Notes under the pieces: model-generated
What the model was told of the DNA's origin: nothing
What the model saw: only the letters and a program-made list of their open reading frames with translations
Database searches by the model: none
Translations under genes and position numbers: made by a program
In this document: in pieces, positions 45,675 to 55,087 of the stretch
Numbering within the stretch: position 1 is the first letter of the stretch
Layout of the letters: every line of letters begins with the position of its first letter
Origin: Fen-455 sp052148655
Lineage (GTDB): Bacteria; Actinomycetota; Acidimicrobiia; Acidimicrobiales; Bog-793
Reading direction: 5' to 3'
Length of the DNA stretch: 64,000 bases
Assembly (NCBI GenBank): GCA_052148655.1
Contig: JBKQHU010000017.1
Coordinates: 6,821-70,820, forward strand

Positions 45675-46187
45675 TCAATGGTTCAAGAACGACTCGAGGC
45701 TGCGTAGGAACCATTCCGAGATCACCATGACCGCCGTCCCGCCGATCTCGACGCGATATCTGCGCGCCAGCAGGTAGTCGTCCGGTACCACAAGGGCGCC
45801 ACGCTCCCACGTTCGCCGTCGGTGGGGGCCGGGAAGCTGCGACCGAGTGAAGTCGATCCCCTCGGTGGCGAGGATCCGCCCTATCGGATCAGCACCGGTC
45901 TCGAGGCGCCTGTAGAACGCGGCAGGAAGGCGACTCGGCACGAGCAGGGTCTCGGCGTTCACGAACGGCTGCGACGAGGTCCTGCCTTGAAGAACGGCCG
46001 AGCGTTGGACCAACGGATGGCCCTTTTCGACACCGAAGAAGTTGGGTGTGCCCGCCGCGACCGTAACGTGCCGCCGTTGCTGGGCGTCGACCGGCTCCCC
46101 GACGAGCTCCTCCAAGTACGACGTCACAGTTCCGCCTGTCTCCGAGAGCGCCGCCTCCAGGCGCGACCGCATGGCCATGGCCACCAT
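45675..46187 (-). CDS. DUF98 / chorismate pyruvate-lyase-like protein
   Basis: About 170 residues from ATG 46187; the frame extends to 46343 and no start has a good Shine-Dalgarno. The conserved segments are TVTSYLEELVGEPVDA, LVQRSAVLQG, PSRLPAAFYRRLETGADPIG and AVMVISEWF. This is the chorismate lyase-like fold of mycobacterial Rv2949c, which makes 4-hydroxybenzoate, and is also shared with UTRA ligand domains of GntR regulators. No DNA-binding domain is present. It is divergent from a PhyH dioxygenase, which may act in the same pathway. Confidence 0.65.
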   Translation of the reverse strand: MVAMAMRSRLEAALSETGGTVTSYLEELVGEPVDAQQRRHVTVAAGTPNFFGVEKGHPLVQRSAVLQGRTSSQPFVNAETLLVPSRLPAAFYRRLETGADPIGRILATEGIDFTRSQLPGPHRRRTWERGALVVPDDYLLARRYRVEIGGTAVMVISEWFLRSLESFLNH

Positions 46188-46362
46188 TGAACCGCACGCC
46201 CGCTCACAGTTCGGGCCGACGTCCGATCCAGCCCGGAAGTCGCCGCGGAATTCCCCGGCCTGCCACAGGTGCGGCATGAAGAGGTCTGCGCGCTCGGGTG
46301 TTGCCGGGCGGCTCGCCGCAGCGCCCCGTGACGTGCGCCTCACCCTCTGGCGCCGGCCTCGG

Positions 46363-46409
46363 AAACGGTTATTGCCAACAGCGATGAGGGCGCTACAGTA
46401 AACGGTTAC
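46363..46409. promoter_or_regulatory. Repeated AAACGGTTA boxes at the divergent promoter
   Basis: AAACGGTTA occurs at 46363-46371 and 46400-46408, 37 bases apart. The second lies in the imperfect palindrome GTAAACGGTTAC and abuts TACAGT (46394-46399), a plausible -10 box for the PhyH gene. The arrangement suggests a repressor site for the two divergent genes; the regulator is not adjacent. Confidence 0.45.
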
Positions 46410-46474
46410 TCATTGTGTTGGGGGTGTCGGGGAACGAGGCCTCCGGTCGTTTCGGCGGGGAAAGGATCACAGAG

Positions 46475-47428
46475 ATGGATGTTTCCGCGGTCTCAGCCAC
46501 CGGTGCCACAGGGCCGGCCGTAAAGCGCGGCTCAGCCGAGCCCTCGACGGGGCGACCCGCGCGCGGAGGGAGCCTGACAGCCGCGCAGGTCGCCGTCTAC
46601 GAGGAGGAGGGCTACCTGGTTCTGCCCGATTTCCTCGACGACGACGACCTGGCCCCGCCGCGCGAAGCGATGATGCAGAAGGTCGACCTGATGGCCGCCG
46701 ACCTCCTCGCTGCCGGCCTCATCACCGATCTCCTCGTCGACGAGCCGTTCCGTACGCGTCTCGCCCGCCTTTTCGAGGGGCTCGGCGAGGAGGAATTTCT
46801 CGCCTACGGCCGAAGCTGGCGTGACCGGATCCCCGGCTACTACCTGTTGATGAGCAATGCGAAGATCCTCGATGCCATAGAGAGCCTCATAGGCCCTGAA
46901 ATCTTCTCTAACCCCGTCTACAACGTACGCCCGAAGGTGCCCCGCGTCGCGGCCGGCGCTGTGCCCTGGCACCAGGACAAGTCTTACTGGCCGGACGCGA
47001 ACTCGAACCCGGTCATCACGGTGTGGATCTCACTTGTGGACGCCACCTTGGAGAACGGCTGCCTCCACATGATCCCGCGGACCCAGCACCGCCGGGTCTT
47101 GAGCTTCACCGCGGAAACGTACTCCGGGACCGGCTACCTCGCCGTCGAGGACCGCCATCTCAACCAGACGCTCAGACGTCGTGTGCGCCCGTTGCCCGTC
47201 AAGGCCGGCACGGCCGTGCTCTTCAACGACCGCCTCATCCATTCCTCGACGCCGAACAACTCTGACCACGTCCGCTGGAGCGTGGACCTCCGCTACCAAC
47301 CGACCGATCAGGACCCTATGCCCCAGTACGGCGCAGGGTTCCTCGCTCGCAGCCACAAGTACCCGGACCGCGTGGCGACCCTGGAGGACTGGCTCGCCGA
47401 GCGCCCTGAGGCGTTGCAGACCAGATGA
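46475..47428 (+). CDS. Phytanoyl-CoA dioxygenase (PhyH)-family Fe/2-oxoglutarate oxygenase
   Basis: 317 residues from ATG 46475, with GGAAAGGA upstream; a GTG at 46415 is possible. After a 40-residue low-complexity leader, the catalytic domain shows WHQDKSYW (first His and Asp iron ligands) and LIHSSTPNNSDHVRWSVDLRY (distal His plus the Arg that holds 2-oxoglutarate). EEGYLVLPDFL near the start is typical. It hydroxylates an unknown small molecule or lipid. It is divergent from the DUF98 gene across a repeat-bearing promoter region. Confidence 0.86.
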   Translation: MDVSAVSATGATGPAVKRGSAEPSTGRPARGGSLTAAQVAVYEEEGYLVLPDFLDDDDLAPPREAMMQKVDLMAADLLAAGLITDLLVDEPFRTRLARLFEGLGEEEFLAYGRSWRDRIPGYYLLMSNAKILDAIESLIGPEIFSNPVYNVRPKVPRVAAGAVPWHQDKSYWPDANSNPVITVWISLVDATLENGCLHMIPRTQHRRVLSFTAETYSGTGYLAVEDRHLNQTLRRRVRPLPVKAGTAVLFNDRLIHSSTPNNSDHVRWSVDLRYQPTDQDPMPQYGAGFLARSHKYPDRVATLEDWLAERPEALQTR

Positions 47429-47547
47429 TCAGCCGCAGGCAGGTTTCGACGACCGTGCCCTAGCCGAGCGTCGAAGCGGGCTGATTGAGCCGCGGCGACA
47501 ACTCAAGGGCTCTCCATGTGATCGGACGCGCCCAGGGGAAAGTGGTC

Positions 47548-48687
47548 TCAGGGCGCCCACGACACTGTGGTGGCGCCTTTCATCGTCGTGAGCGCCTTGC
47601 CGTTCAGACGAAGCGGCCCGGAGGCGATCTCTTCCAGGATCGGGGCCTCCGTCCCACCGACCTTGATGTGCCCGGCCTGGTAGGCGAGAACGCCGCTCGC
47701 CGCAGTGGCCACCAGTGCGCCCTTGTTGTCGCCGGTCAGCACACCGTGGGAAGACACCCACAGCACCGCGGTTCGCATCGTGGCCTGTCCGGTGCAGTCG
47801 ATCATGGTGGCGTCGAGCGTGTCGGTGGGATCAAAGATGAACTGCTGCACCCGCCAGCGCGGACCGCTCGGCAGGGAGACAGCCCGCACGGTGCCCTGGG
47901 CGGTGTTGAACAGGAATACCCGCGACGGGGGCCCTACACCGCATCCGTCGGTGTGGTCACCGAGCTCGGCCGCGAAGACCCTGCCGTCCGCGGACACGGC
48001 GGTCACCTCGTACGGAGGCCCGTTGCGGGCGGGTTTCGGCAGCGCCTTCAGCTTGGTCACCGTACCGCTGACACTGACGCGCCACAGCTGCGTGCCGGTC
48101 TTTAGGTCCGGTCCCATGATGAAGCCTCCCGAGTAGCCGGCGACGTTGTCACTCGTGGGCAGCTTCACCGACCGGTGGCGGACGGGTCCCCCGACCTTGT
48201 AGGTGATCAGCGTCGAGGGCGAGTTCAGGTCCTCGCCGGCCACGAGGAGTGCCAGCCCGGACCGGGAGACTGACAGCCCTTCGGAATACGTCTGCGTCAC
48301 AGTCCACGAGGCGCGCCGGTGAGTGACCGTGTCGTACCAGCCGATCGCCCCCTCGCCGGTGATCGGGTCACTCTGCTCCCAGCCGAGGTAGCGCCCGTCC
48401 GAGGACCACTCGAAGTCGGTCACGGTCATCGCCTTGCCGGCGCGGCCCACGCGGGCGGGCCCGACTGTCGTGCGAGAGCCGTCTTGAAGCACCGTCAGCC
48501 TGCCCGCCATGAGTACCGCGAGAGCGGGAACGTGCGGCGTTACCGCCGGCTGACCGGTCTGCGCCGCGACCATGCCCGGCACCAGGGCAACCACGAGCGT
48601 GGCGCCGACCAGGCCGGTGAGACCGTGGCGCACCGCCTTGGACCTAGCTGCGATGAAGGATCGGGGCAGGTTCACCCCCGCAGTCAT
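47548..48687 (-). CDS. Secreted propeller-like protein
   Basis: About 379 residues from ATG 48687, chosen because it gives a signal peptide (LTGLVGATLVVALVPGMVAA); the frame stays open to 48921. The mature part has successive short beta-strand blocks such as DFEWSSDGRYLGWEQSDP and GLSVSRSGLALLVAG, resembling TolB/WD40-like propeller blades, and four Cys. No catalytic residues are recognised. A role in binding at the cell surface is plausible but not shown. Confidence 0.65.
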   Translation of the reverse strand: MTAGVNLPRSFIAARSKAVRHGLTGLVGATLVVALVPGMVAAQTGQPAVTPHVPALAVLMAGRLTVLQDGSRTTVGPARVGRAGKAMTVTDFEWSSDGRYLGWEQSDPITGEGAIGWYDTVTHRRASWTVTQTYSEGLSVSRSGLALLVAGEDLNSPSTLITYKVGGPVRHRSVKLPTSDNVAGYSGGFIMGPDLKTGTQLWRVSVSGTVTKLKALPKPARNGPPYEVTAVSADGRVFAAELGDHTDGCGVGPPSRVFLFNTAQGTVRAVSLPSGPRWRVQQFIFDPTDTLDATMIDCTGQATMRTAVLWVSSHGVLTGDNKGALVATAASGVLAYQAGHIKVGGTEAPILEEIASGPLRLNGKALTTMKGATTVSWAP

Positions 48688-49148
48688 ATCAGGGCCCGAG
48701 GGTGCCAGCAACGATGCTGGGGCCCGCAGAACCCGTGGCGCACGGGCACGCCGGGCTGTTGACCGGTGGCGCGTCGAGGGCGAGGCAACCAACGCGACCT
48801 GTGGGCAACAGACCGCGGACTGGTCCTTCATCCATGAGAGGGCTCCCGCGGCCGATCCGCGGTGAGCGCGGGATGATGCCGCGATGCGAAACGCCACCTG
48901 CATCCGTCTCCGAACATTCACCGGCAGGCACCACGACGACCGCCTATATCACCTGCCATCAGAGGTTGCAGAGCTAAGATTTTCCGCAGAGGTGGAAATG
49001 CCAGGAGTGGGTCACACTTCGCTCCCCAGGGCACCGCAAGGTGTCACTGACGTCCGATAGAGAGTTCGTCCGGCCGACGCCGGCGGTTGGTTCCGGCCCC
49101 TCGGGAAGCTCGTCGCCAGTCAATCCTGAGAACCCAAGGAGGGGCTCT
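48688..49148. other. Intergenic region without supported gene
   Basis: About 460 bases between divergent genes. It must hold the promoters of both sides. I see no RNA gene or strong repeat. Confidence 0.5.
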
Positions 49149-50025
49149 ATGGCGCGACACACCGGCGTCGGGACGGTCAACGAGCGCCAAACGATGACCT
49201 GGGACAGCTCGGTCGTCCCCACGAAGTACTGGCACGTCACAGACAACGAACGCATCCAGTGCGACCTTTGTCCGCGTGCCTGCAGGCTTCACGAGGGCCA
49301 ACGCGGCCTGTGTTTCCTGCGGGGTCGCTTGGAGAATCAGGTTGTCCTGGCAGGCTATGGGCACTCGAGCGGGTTCTGTGTCGACCCGGTCGAGAAGAAG
49401 CCCCTGAACCATTTCCTGCCTGGCAGCGCCGTGTCCAGAGCCCCGTCGGGAGTTCTACTCCCACATCGACGCCGCCAACATCGACCTGAAGGCGTTCAGC
49501 GAAGACTTCTACCGTCAGGTCTGCGGTGGTCATCTCGAAGCCGTCAAGGACACCCTGTGCTACCTCCATCAGGAGACCTCGGTCTGGTTGGAGGTGACGA
49601 CGTTGCTGATACCGGGCCTGCACGACTCTGACGAGGAACTGGAAGCGCTCGTGTCTTGGATCGCCTCCGATCTTGACAGCGACGTGCCTGTTCACTTCAC
49701 CGCCTTCCACCCGGACTACAAGCTCGTTGGCTTGCCGCCGACACCGGTTGGCACGTTGCGCCGCGCCCGGCGCCCGGCCCTGGCGGCGGGGTTGTCTCAC
49801 GTTTACATCGGCAACGTTCACGACCGGGAGGGATCCTGCACCTACTGTGCCGGATGCGGTCAGTTGCTGGTGGAGCGAGAGGGCTACACGATCAAACAGT
49901 TTCGCCTATTTGATGACGGCTGCTGTACCAACTGCGGGGCACAACTTGCGGGTGTGTTCGACGGTGCAGCCGGAGCCTGGGGGGCTCGGCGCCTGGCAGT
50001 GCACCTGACACCGGTCGCGTCATGA
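49149..50025 (+). pseudogene. amrS: AmmeMemoRadiSam radical SAM enzyme with internal deletion
   Basis: Starts at ATG 49149 with a strong AAGGAGGGG Shine-Dalgarno. The first 95 codons match AmrS up to KPLNHFLPGSAV. The family then has a segment with the CxxxCxxC motif that binds the radical-SAM cluster. Here that segment is absent: the sequence jumps within 49430-49434 to CPEPRREFYSHIDAANIDLK in another frame, continuing as a normal AmrS C-terminal half (WLEVTTLLIPG, VHFTAFHPDYK, two CxxC pairs) to TGA at 50025. I estimate about 85 codons plus one or two bases are missing. The stop overlaps the MEMO1 start (ATGA). The protein cannot be made as a working enzyme. Confidence 0.85.
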
Positions 50026-50819
50026 CCTGCGTCATACGTGAGCCGGCGGTCGCGGGTACCTTCTATCCCGAGGATGCGACGATCCTCGCCGAAACGCTGC
50101 GCCGCCTACTCAACTCCGCTCGCTTCAAAGCGTCAGGCGGACCTGCTCCCAAGGCAATCGTCGTCCCCCATGCGGGTTACATCAACTCCGGGCCAGTCGC
50201 CGCCAGCGCCTACGCCCGGGTAGCCGCCGCCAGAGGTCACTTGCAGCGGGTCGTCGTGCTCGGCCCGGCGCACACCGTCGCATTGGAGGACATCGCCGCG
50301 TCAGGCGCCGACGGCTTTGCCACGCCGCTCGGTGTGCTCGAGGTCGACCGCGCCTCGCGAGACGGTCTCATCGCGGACGGGCTCATATCGATCTTTGAGC
50401 TGGCGCACCTCGCCGAGCACAGCCTCGAGGTTCAGCTGCCGTTCATCCAGTTCGTCCTTGGCCCGGTACAAGTGCTGCCCCTGTTGATCGGGACGGCGTC
50501 GACCGCCGCGGTCGCCCAGCTGCTGGGGCGCGTCTGGGGTGGGCCGGAGACCCTGGTGGTCGTGAGCACTGATTTGAGTCACTACCACGACCGCGAGACC
50601 ACACGGCGCCTCGACAACCGAACTGCGGCGGTGATTGTCTCTCGTAACCCGGAGGGCGTGTCCCCCGCCGATGCGTGCGGGGCCCACGTGCTGCGCGGCT
50701 TGCTCAGCTTCGCGCTCAAGCGTGAGATAGAAGTTGAGCTGTTGGATCTGGGCACTTCGGCCGACACCGTTGGCAATCCCACACGGGTTGTCGGGTACGG
50801 TGCCTTCGCCCTGGCGTGA
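50022..50819 (+). CDS. amrB: AmmeMemoRadiSam system protein B (MEMO1 family)
   Basis: 265 residues, length normal for the family. Its metal-site residues are present: VPHAGY (His), LGPAHT (His) and STDLSHYHD (Asp and His). REPAVAGTFYPED at the N-terminus and EHSLEVQLPFIQ in the middle are hallmarks. The gene is coupled to the broken amrS by ATGA. The usual third member, AMMECR1 (amrA), is not in this window. In homologous loci the three proteins are thought to carry out one modification, but the chemistry is not established. Loss of AmrS raises the question of whether AmrB works alone here. Confidence 0.9.
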   Translation: MTCVIREPAVAGTFYPEDATILAETLRRLLNSARFKASGGPAPKAIVVPHAGYINSGPVAASAYARVAAARGHLQRVVVLGPAHTVALEDIAASGADGFATPLGVLEVDRASRDGLIADGLISIFELAHLAEHSLEVQLPFIQFVLGPVQVLPLLIGTASTAAVAQLLGRVWGGPETLVVVSTDLSHYHDRETTRRLDNRTAAVIVSRNPEGVSPADACGAHVLRGLLSFALKREIEVELLDLGTSADTVGNPTRVVGYGAFALA

Positions 50820-51106
50820 GCCGAGTTGCCCGCAACGACACTGCGAGGCCCGACAGCGCGGCATTGGCCATTGGGGGTTTGTCGTAAAGCGGTTCTGGCG
50901 GGTTGCGCAACGCCACAACACCGGGCTGCGCTCTCCTGCCTCGAGCACACCGTGGGATCGTGCCTTCCGGTCCGCTGGCCCCTCTCCTTGCGGCCACGAG
51001 GCACATGCGCCGATTTGCTCTCCGGCGATCACGTCTCCAACGCCGCTCGAATCAAGCAAGCCGATAGCGTCGGCAGCGCCAAGACGAACCGAGAGGAGCC
51101 GAGCAC

Positions 51107-52003
51107 GTGTCGACAGCTGAGGAGCCGCCGGTCGCGGTTGTCGGACTCGGCCGCATCGGCGCGGGCATCGTCCGCAGCTTGTTGCGCAGCGGCCGGCGGG
51201 TACGTGTGTTCAACCGGACAGCCGAGAAGGCTGCACCTCTCGTCGCGGCCGGCGCGACGGCTGTGGCCAGTCCCGCGGAGGCGACGGCCGGAGCGGTCGT
51301 CGTCATATCCAGCCTGCTGAACGACGAGGCAGTCCGCGCCGTCGTATCGGCTGATGACGGGCTGGTGGCAGGCATGGCGGCGGGTGCGATCCACGTGTCG
51401 ACATCCACTGTCTCGCCTGGCTTGTCTGACGAACTCTCCCTCCTCCACGGCTCGCAGGGACAGCAGTTCCTTGCGGCACCGGTGATCGGTCGTCCGAGCG
51501 TGGCCCATGCAGGTCAGCTCGTGAGCCTCGTGGGTGGTCCGGCCGGGGTTCTCGACCGCGCTCGTCGGTGCATCGAGGCATACAGCGCTCGCATCGTGCA
51601 CGTCGGGGCAACGCCAGGCACGGCCAACAGCCTCAAGCTCGCCTTCAACTTCTACGTAGCCTCGAGCGCAGAACTGTTCGGCCAGTTCCTCGCTTTCACA
51701 GAGAAGTCCGGAGTGGACCACGAGATCGCGATGCAGATGTTGCGTGAGCTCCAGGGTCATCCCGGCATCGCCGCCTATCTCGAACGCATCGGCGGGCGCG
51801 CCTACGACGAGGTTGGATTCGAGATGGCGACCGGGCTCAAGGATCTGCAGTTGATGCTTCTCGCCGCGGCGGCGGTCCGATCACCGCTTCCCTACGCTGC
51901 GATCGTCTTTGACCGGACTCTCAGCGCGCTCGCCACAGGGCTTGGGGACAAGGACTGGAGCGCCTTCGCCGAGATTGCAAGGCTGAACGCAGGGCTCCCA
52001 TAG
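51107..52003 (+). CDS. Beta-hydroxyacid dehydrogenase / imine reductase-like protein
   Basis: 298 residues from GTG 51107 with GAGAGGAG upstream. The Rossmann motif VVGLGRIGAGIVRSLL is followed by VFNRTAEKA, typical of NADP-preferring members. The catalytic Lys sits in TANSLKLAFNF (N-x-x-K-x-x-x-N). The second domain with ATGLKDLQLML is also conserved. It oxidises a 3-hydroxyacid or reduces an aldehyde or imine; the substrate is unknown. An SDR-fold gene follows 47 bases later, suggesting one transcription unit. Confidence 0.85.
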   Translation: MSTAEEPPVAVVGLGRIGAGIVRSLLRSGRRVRVFNRTAEKAAPLVAAGATAVASPAEATAGAVVVISSLLNDEAVRAVVSADDGLVAGMAAGAIHVSTSTVSPGLSDELSLLHGSQGQQFLAAPVIGRPSVAHAGQLVSLVGGPAGVLDRARRCIEAYSARIVHVGATPGTANSLKLAFNFYVASSAELFGQFLAFTEKSGVDHEIAMQMLRELQGHPGIAAYLERIGGRAYDEVGFEMATGLKDLQLMLLAAAAVRSPLPYAAIVFDRTLSALATGLGDKDWSAFAEIARLNAGLP

Positions 52004-52050
52004 GCTCTGTCTCAGCTGGGCGGCAACTGGGGAGAAAGAGGACAGAGAAG

Positions 52051-52737
52051 ATGGGCCATTCAGTGATCGTCGGGGGGAGCAGCGGCATAGGACTCGTAAT
52101 AGCGCAACGGCTCGCGAGCCACGGCGACGAGGTCGTGATCACCAGCAGGCAAGCAAGCAAAGCGGAAACGGTCGCGAGAGAGGTCGGTTCGGGCGCGAGA
52201 GGCCTTGCGTTGGACCTCGCCCGTCCTGAGGCGATCGAGGACGCCCTCAAGAGCATTACTTCGGTGGACAATCTCGTCATCACAGCCATCGAGCAGGCTG
52301 TGAACACCCTTCGCGACTATGACATAGGACAGGCGGTCAGGTCGGTGACCGTGAAGCTCGTGGGATACACAGAGGTCGTCCGCGTCCTCCACCCGAAATT
52401 CTCGACCGGAGCGTCCGTTGTGCTCTTCGGCGGCCTCGCCAAGGACCGGCCCTACCCGGGTTCGACCATGGTCTCAACCTTCAACGGAGGTGTGAGCGGC
52501 CTGATGAGGACCCTCGCTGTCGAGATCGCGCCCCACCGCGTCAATGCGCTGCACCCGGGTGTCGTCGGCGACAGCCCCAAGTGGCGAGATATGCCCAACC
52601 ACCCCCACATTGCGCGTACACCCATCGGGCGTCTCGTGACGATGTCCGAGATCGCGGACGCAACGGAGTTCCTCCTGCGCAACAACGGCGTGAACGCTCA
52701 CGAACTCGTCGTCGACGGTGGGCTACTCGTCACGTAG
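52051..52737 (+). CDS. SDR-fold protein lacking the YxxxK catalytic motif
   Basis: 228 residues with a GGAGAAAGAGG Shine-Dalgarno. The cofactor motif GGSSGIG and the strand after it (VVITSRQASKAE) mark a short-chain dehydrogenase fold. Aligning on FNGGVSGLMRTLAVEIAP puts Val and Asn where the catalytic Tyr and Lys normally lie, and the usual Ser strand reads VVLFGG. So the standard Ser-Tyr-Lys triad is missing, although the C-terminal half is otherwise conserved (VNALHPGVV). It may bind cofactor without the usual chemistry. It follows the beta-hydroxyacid dehydrogenase-like gene. Confidence 0.8.
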   Translation: MGHSVIVGGSSGIGLVIAQRLASHGDEVVITSRQASKAETVAREVGSGARGLALDLARPEAIEDALKSITSVDNLVITAIEQAVNTLRDYDIGQAVRSVTVKLVGYTEVVRVLHPKFSTGASVVLFGGLAKDRPYPGSTMVSTFNGGVSGLMRTLAVEIAPHRVNALHPGVVGDSPKWRDMPNHPHIARTPIGRLVTMSEIADATEFLLRNNGVNAHELVVDGGLLVT

Positions 52738-52821
52738 ACAACGACCACCGGTACCGCAGTCCCGCCACCTCGAAACCGCGCTCGGAAGCTCGAGGGATTG
52801 GCGAACTGGCCGACGGCCAAG

Positions 52822-53262
52822 TCAGGTGGCTTCGGTGTTGACGATCAGCAGGTTGCAGCGGGCGCGATGCGAGATCTTGTTCGGGACGCTTCCGAGCACG
52901 AAGCGCGTCATGCTACTCATGCCCCTGTTTCCAACCACTATCAAGTCAGCGCCGACGTCTTCGGCGACGCCGACAATGGCATCGGCCACGTCGGCTGCGC
53001 CGGGATTGTGCACTTCGACTGAAACGCCCTCGCGTTCGGCCTCGGCGAGCAGCACCGCGCCCGTACGCTGAGCGTGCACCTGCATCCTGTCGATCTCGGG
53101 CTGGCCTCCGCTCAAGTCGGTGATTCCCGGCCTGACCGCGAGGTGAACCACCTGAACTGCATGCAACTTCGCCCCTGACATCTTCGCAAGCTCGAGGGCG
53201 TGTCTGTAGGCGAGCGACGCCCGTTCGGAACCGTCTGTGCCGACGACGATTGCCTTGTACAT
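52822..53262 (-). CDS. Universal stress protein, UspA family
   Basis: 146 residues. MYKAIVVGTDGSERASLA opens the fold with the Asp that contacts adenine, and GNRGMSSMTRFVLGS is a full G-2X-G-9X-G(S/T) ATP-binding motif. GGGGCGACTGGC precedes the ATG. It is a single-domain stress protein and differs clearly from the copy at 45134-45565. Confidence 0.92.
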   Translation of the reverse strand: MYKAIVVGTDGSERASLAYRHALELAKMSGAKLHAVQVVHLAVRPGITDLSGGQPEIDRMQVHAQRTGAVLLAEAEREGVSVEVHNPGAADVADAIVGVAEDVGADLIVVGNRGMSSMTRFVLGSVPNKISHRARCNLLIVNTEAT

Positions 53263-53621
53263 GCCAGTCGCCCCCCTTTGGCGGAGACACGGCGGGAGTC
53301 GCGTTCCGCGTGCCTCGAGAACAGTGCCCGCACTCTAACGTCGATCCTCACCGGCGACAATGCATTCCGCTGCCTCACTCAGGCCTGAGTGCCACTCCAA
53401 TCGAGCCGGCACCGCGGGCAAAAGGACGGTCCCGCGAAGCGAATTGAGGTGAGGGCGTCAGGGTTTCGGTGGCCGGGATTTGATCGATGCCGGCGGACAC
53501 GGCGGTCGACGCGACGATCTACTCGTACGGCTCCAAACCCGCTGCGAAAGAGTACGTCGTCATGGTCGAAACCGAGATGGCGGCTCGGTTCAATTGCCGG
53601 CACGTGAAGGCACCGCCTCGC
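53263..53621. other. Intergenic region without supported gene
   Basis: About 360 bases between two minus-strand genes. Nothing recognisable apart from the promoter region expected for the UspA gene. Confidence 0.45.
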
Positions 53622-54758
53622 TCAGCTGATCGTCGAGTCGACCACCTTCGGGCGCCCGCGGCTCTGAAAGAAGATGCCGGGGTACGGTCTCGTCCAGAAG
53701 CCCGCGCTCGGGTTGTCGTCCAACGTGGAGCTCTCGATGCTCAACGTGCCCGTGTTGTCGTCACTGACGAAGAAGATGGCACCGCCGCCCTCACGGGCAT
53801 GATTGTCGCGGATGACCGTGCCCTCGATCTCGAGCGAGTACCTGTCACCGTCGCAGTAGATGGCACCACCGCTGCCCCCGCCGGGGGCACCTGGCGCGGC
53901 CGGGTTCGCCCCGTAGCCGATGGCGTCGTTATTGGTCATGATGCTGTTGAGCACCACCCAAGACACCCCGATGCTGCTGAGCGCACCGCCGTTGGAGCAC
54001 CGCCCGCCCCGGAAGGTGTCGCTGGTGATGTAAACCGGCTTGTCGCGCCACTGGGCAAGGGCGCGGACGGCGGCACCGCCGAGGTCCGGACCGACGTGAT
54101 AGCAGCGGTTGTCGATGAACCGGGAGTTGACCACCTTCAACTGGCCGCCCAGGTCGAAGATGGCGCCTCCTCCCCCGCCACCGAAGCTCGTGCCCTTGGA
54201 CTGGCTGACAGTGGAGGTGCCGTCCACGAAGGTCATGTTCTGTACCACGAGCTCAGGCCATTCCTGGTCGTAGCAGTCCGAGGTGGTCCACCGCTGTCTC
54301 TTGTCGCAAGTGTTCAAGTAGAGGATCTGGCGCTTCCCGGCGCCGTTGAGGGTGACCGTCCCGCCGCCGTCGAGCACGATCCGGTGGCTCGTGTTCACGA
54401 CCTTGGCCGTGGCGGTCATCGTTATGGTCGCGGGGCCCGGACCGCAGTTGAAGGTGATGACGCCACCGCTGGCGACTGCCCTGACGACCGCGGCGGATGT
54501 GCAGCTGGCCGGTGTGCCGGTCCCGATGACGTGGTCCGGGTGGTTGGCGTCATCCGCTTCTCCGGCAGGTGGTACGGGCGCATGGCCCGCCGGGTTACCG
54601 AAGTCCGGCACCGGGCGCTTCGACCCAGGCACCGAGGCCGAGACGCTTGTAACAAGAGGAGCGACGCCGCTCGCTGTCAACGCGACTGCCCCCGCCAGGA
54701 TCGCGAAGAACCCTCCGAGACCACCCCTGCACCGCACGGCGCCCGATTTTACCTTCAT
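53622..54758 (-). CDS. Secreted right-handed beta-helix protein
   Basis: 378 residues from ATG 54758 (GGAAC just upstream); the frame stays open to 54839. A signal peptide is visible (FFAILAGAVALTASGVAPL). The mature part shows parallel beta-helix features: the opening VVRAVASGGVITFNCG, then repeated coils such as NMTFVDG, NSRFIDNRCYH, SDTFRGG and GTVIRDNHAREGGGAIFF. This resembles the pectate-lyase-like and polymorphic outer-membrane repeat families. No catalytic cluster is identified. It could be an adhesin or a glycan-active protein. Confidence 0.78.
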   Translation of the reverse strand: MKVKSGAVRCRGGLGGFFAILAGAVALTASGVAPLVTSVSASVPGSKRPVPDFGNPAGHAPVPPAGEADDANHPDHVIGTGTPASCTSAAVVRAVASGGVITFNCGPGPATITMTATAKVVNTSHRIVLDGGGTVTLNGAGKRQILYLNTCDKRQRWTTSDCYDQEWPELVVQNMTFVDGTSTVSQSKGTSFGGGGGGAIFDLGGQLKVVNSRFIDNRCYHVGPDLGGAAVRALAQWRDKPVYITSDTFRGGRCSNGGALSSIGVSWVVLNSIMTNNDAIGYGANPAAPGAPGGGSGGAIYCDGDRYSLEIEGTVIRDNHAREGGGAIFFVSDDNTGTLSIESSTLDDNPSAGFWTRPYPGIFFQSRGRPKVVDSTIS

Positions 54759-55087
54759 GTTCCGTTGGCCCTGGGGGAGACGTCCGCAGGGCGTGCCCGC
54801 CCGGGGGAACCACCCAGCTGGGCCGTACGAATCCGCCAACTCGGCCGGCGGCAGAGCCCGGCGCCACGTGGAGCACCTCGCTCATAGGCGCAAACTGACG
54901 CAGGCATCCCGGTCTATGACCGACCAACCTGGACGGAGTCTGGACCCAGCGGCCGGCTTGCTGCTGTGGTCAGTCCGCCGCGTGCGGCGTGCCGCGTAAG
55001 CACCTTGGAAGCTCAAGTCCGCGAAAGGTGGTCTCGGGACCGGCTACGAAGAATCGATTCATCGGTGGCACTAGGCCGAAGCGTGCC
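54759..55087. other. Intergenic region without supported gene
   Basis: About 330 bases between minus-strand genes, with no supported gene or clear hairpin. Confidence 0.45.

Noticed and set aside
53487..54887. Long plus-strand open frame of 466 codons
   Set aside because: It is the mirror frame of the minus-strand beta-helix gene, which has a signal peptide and repeat coils; the plus-strand protein has no recognisable features.
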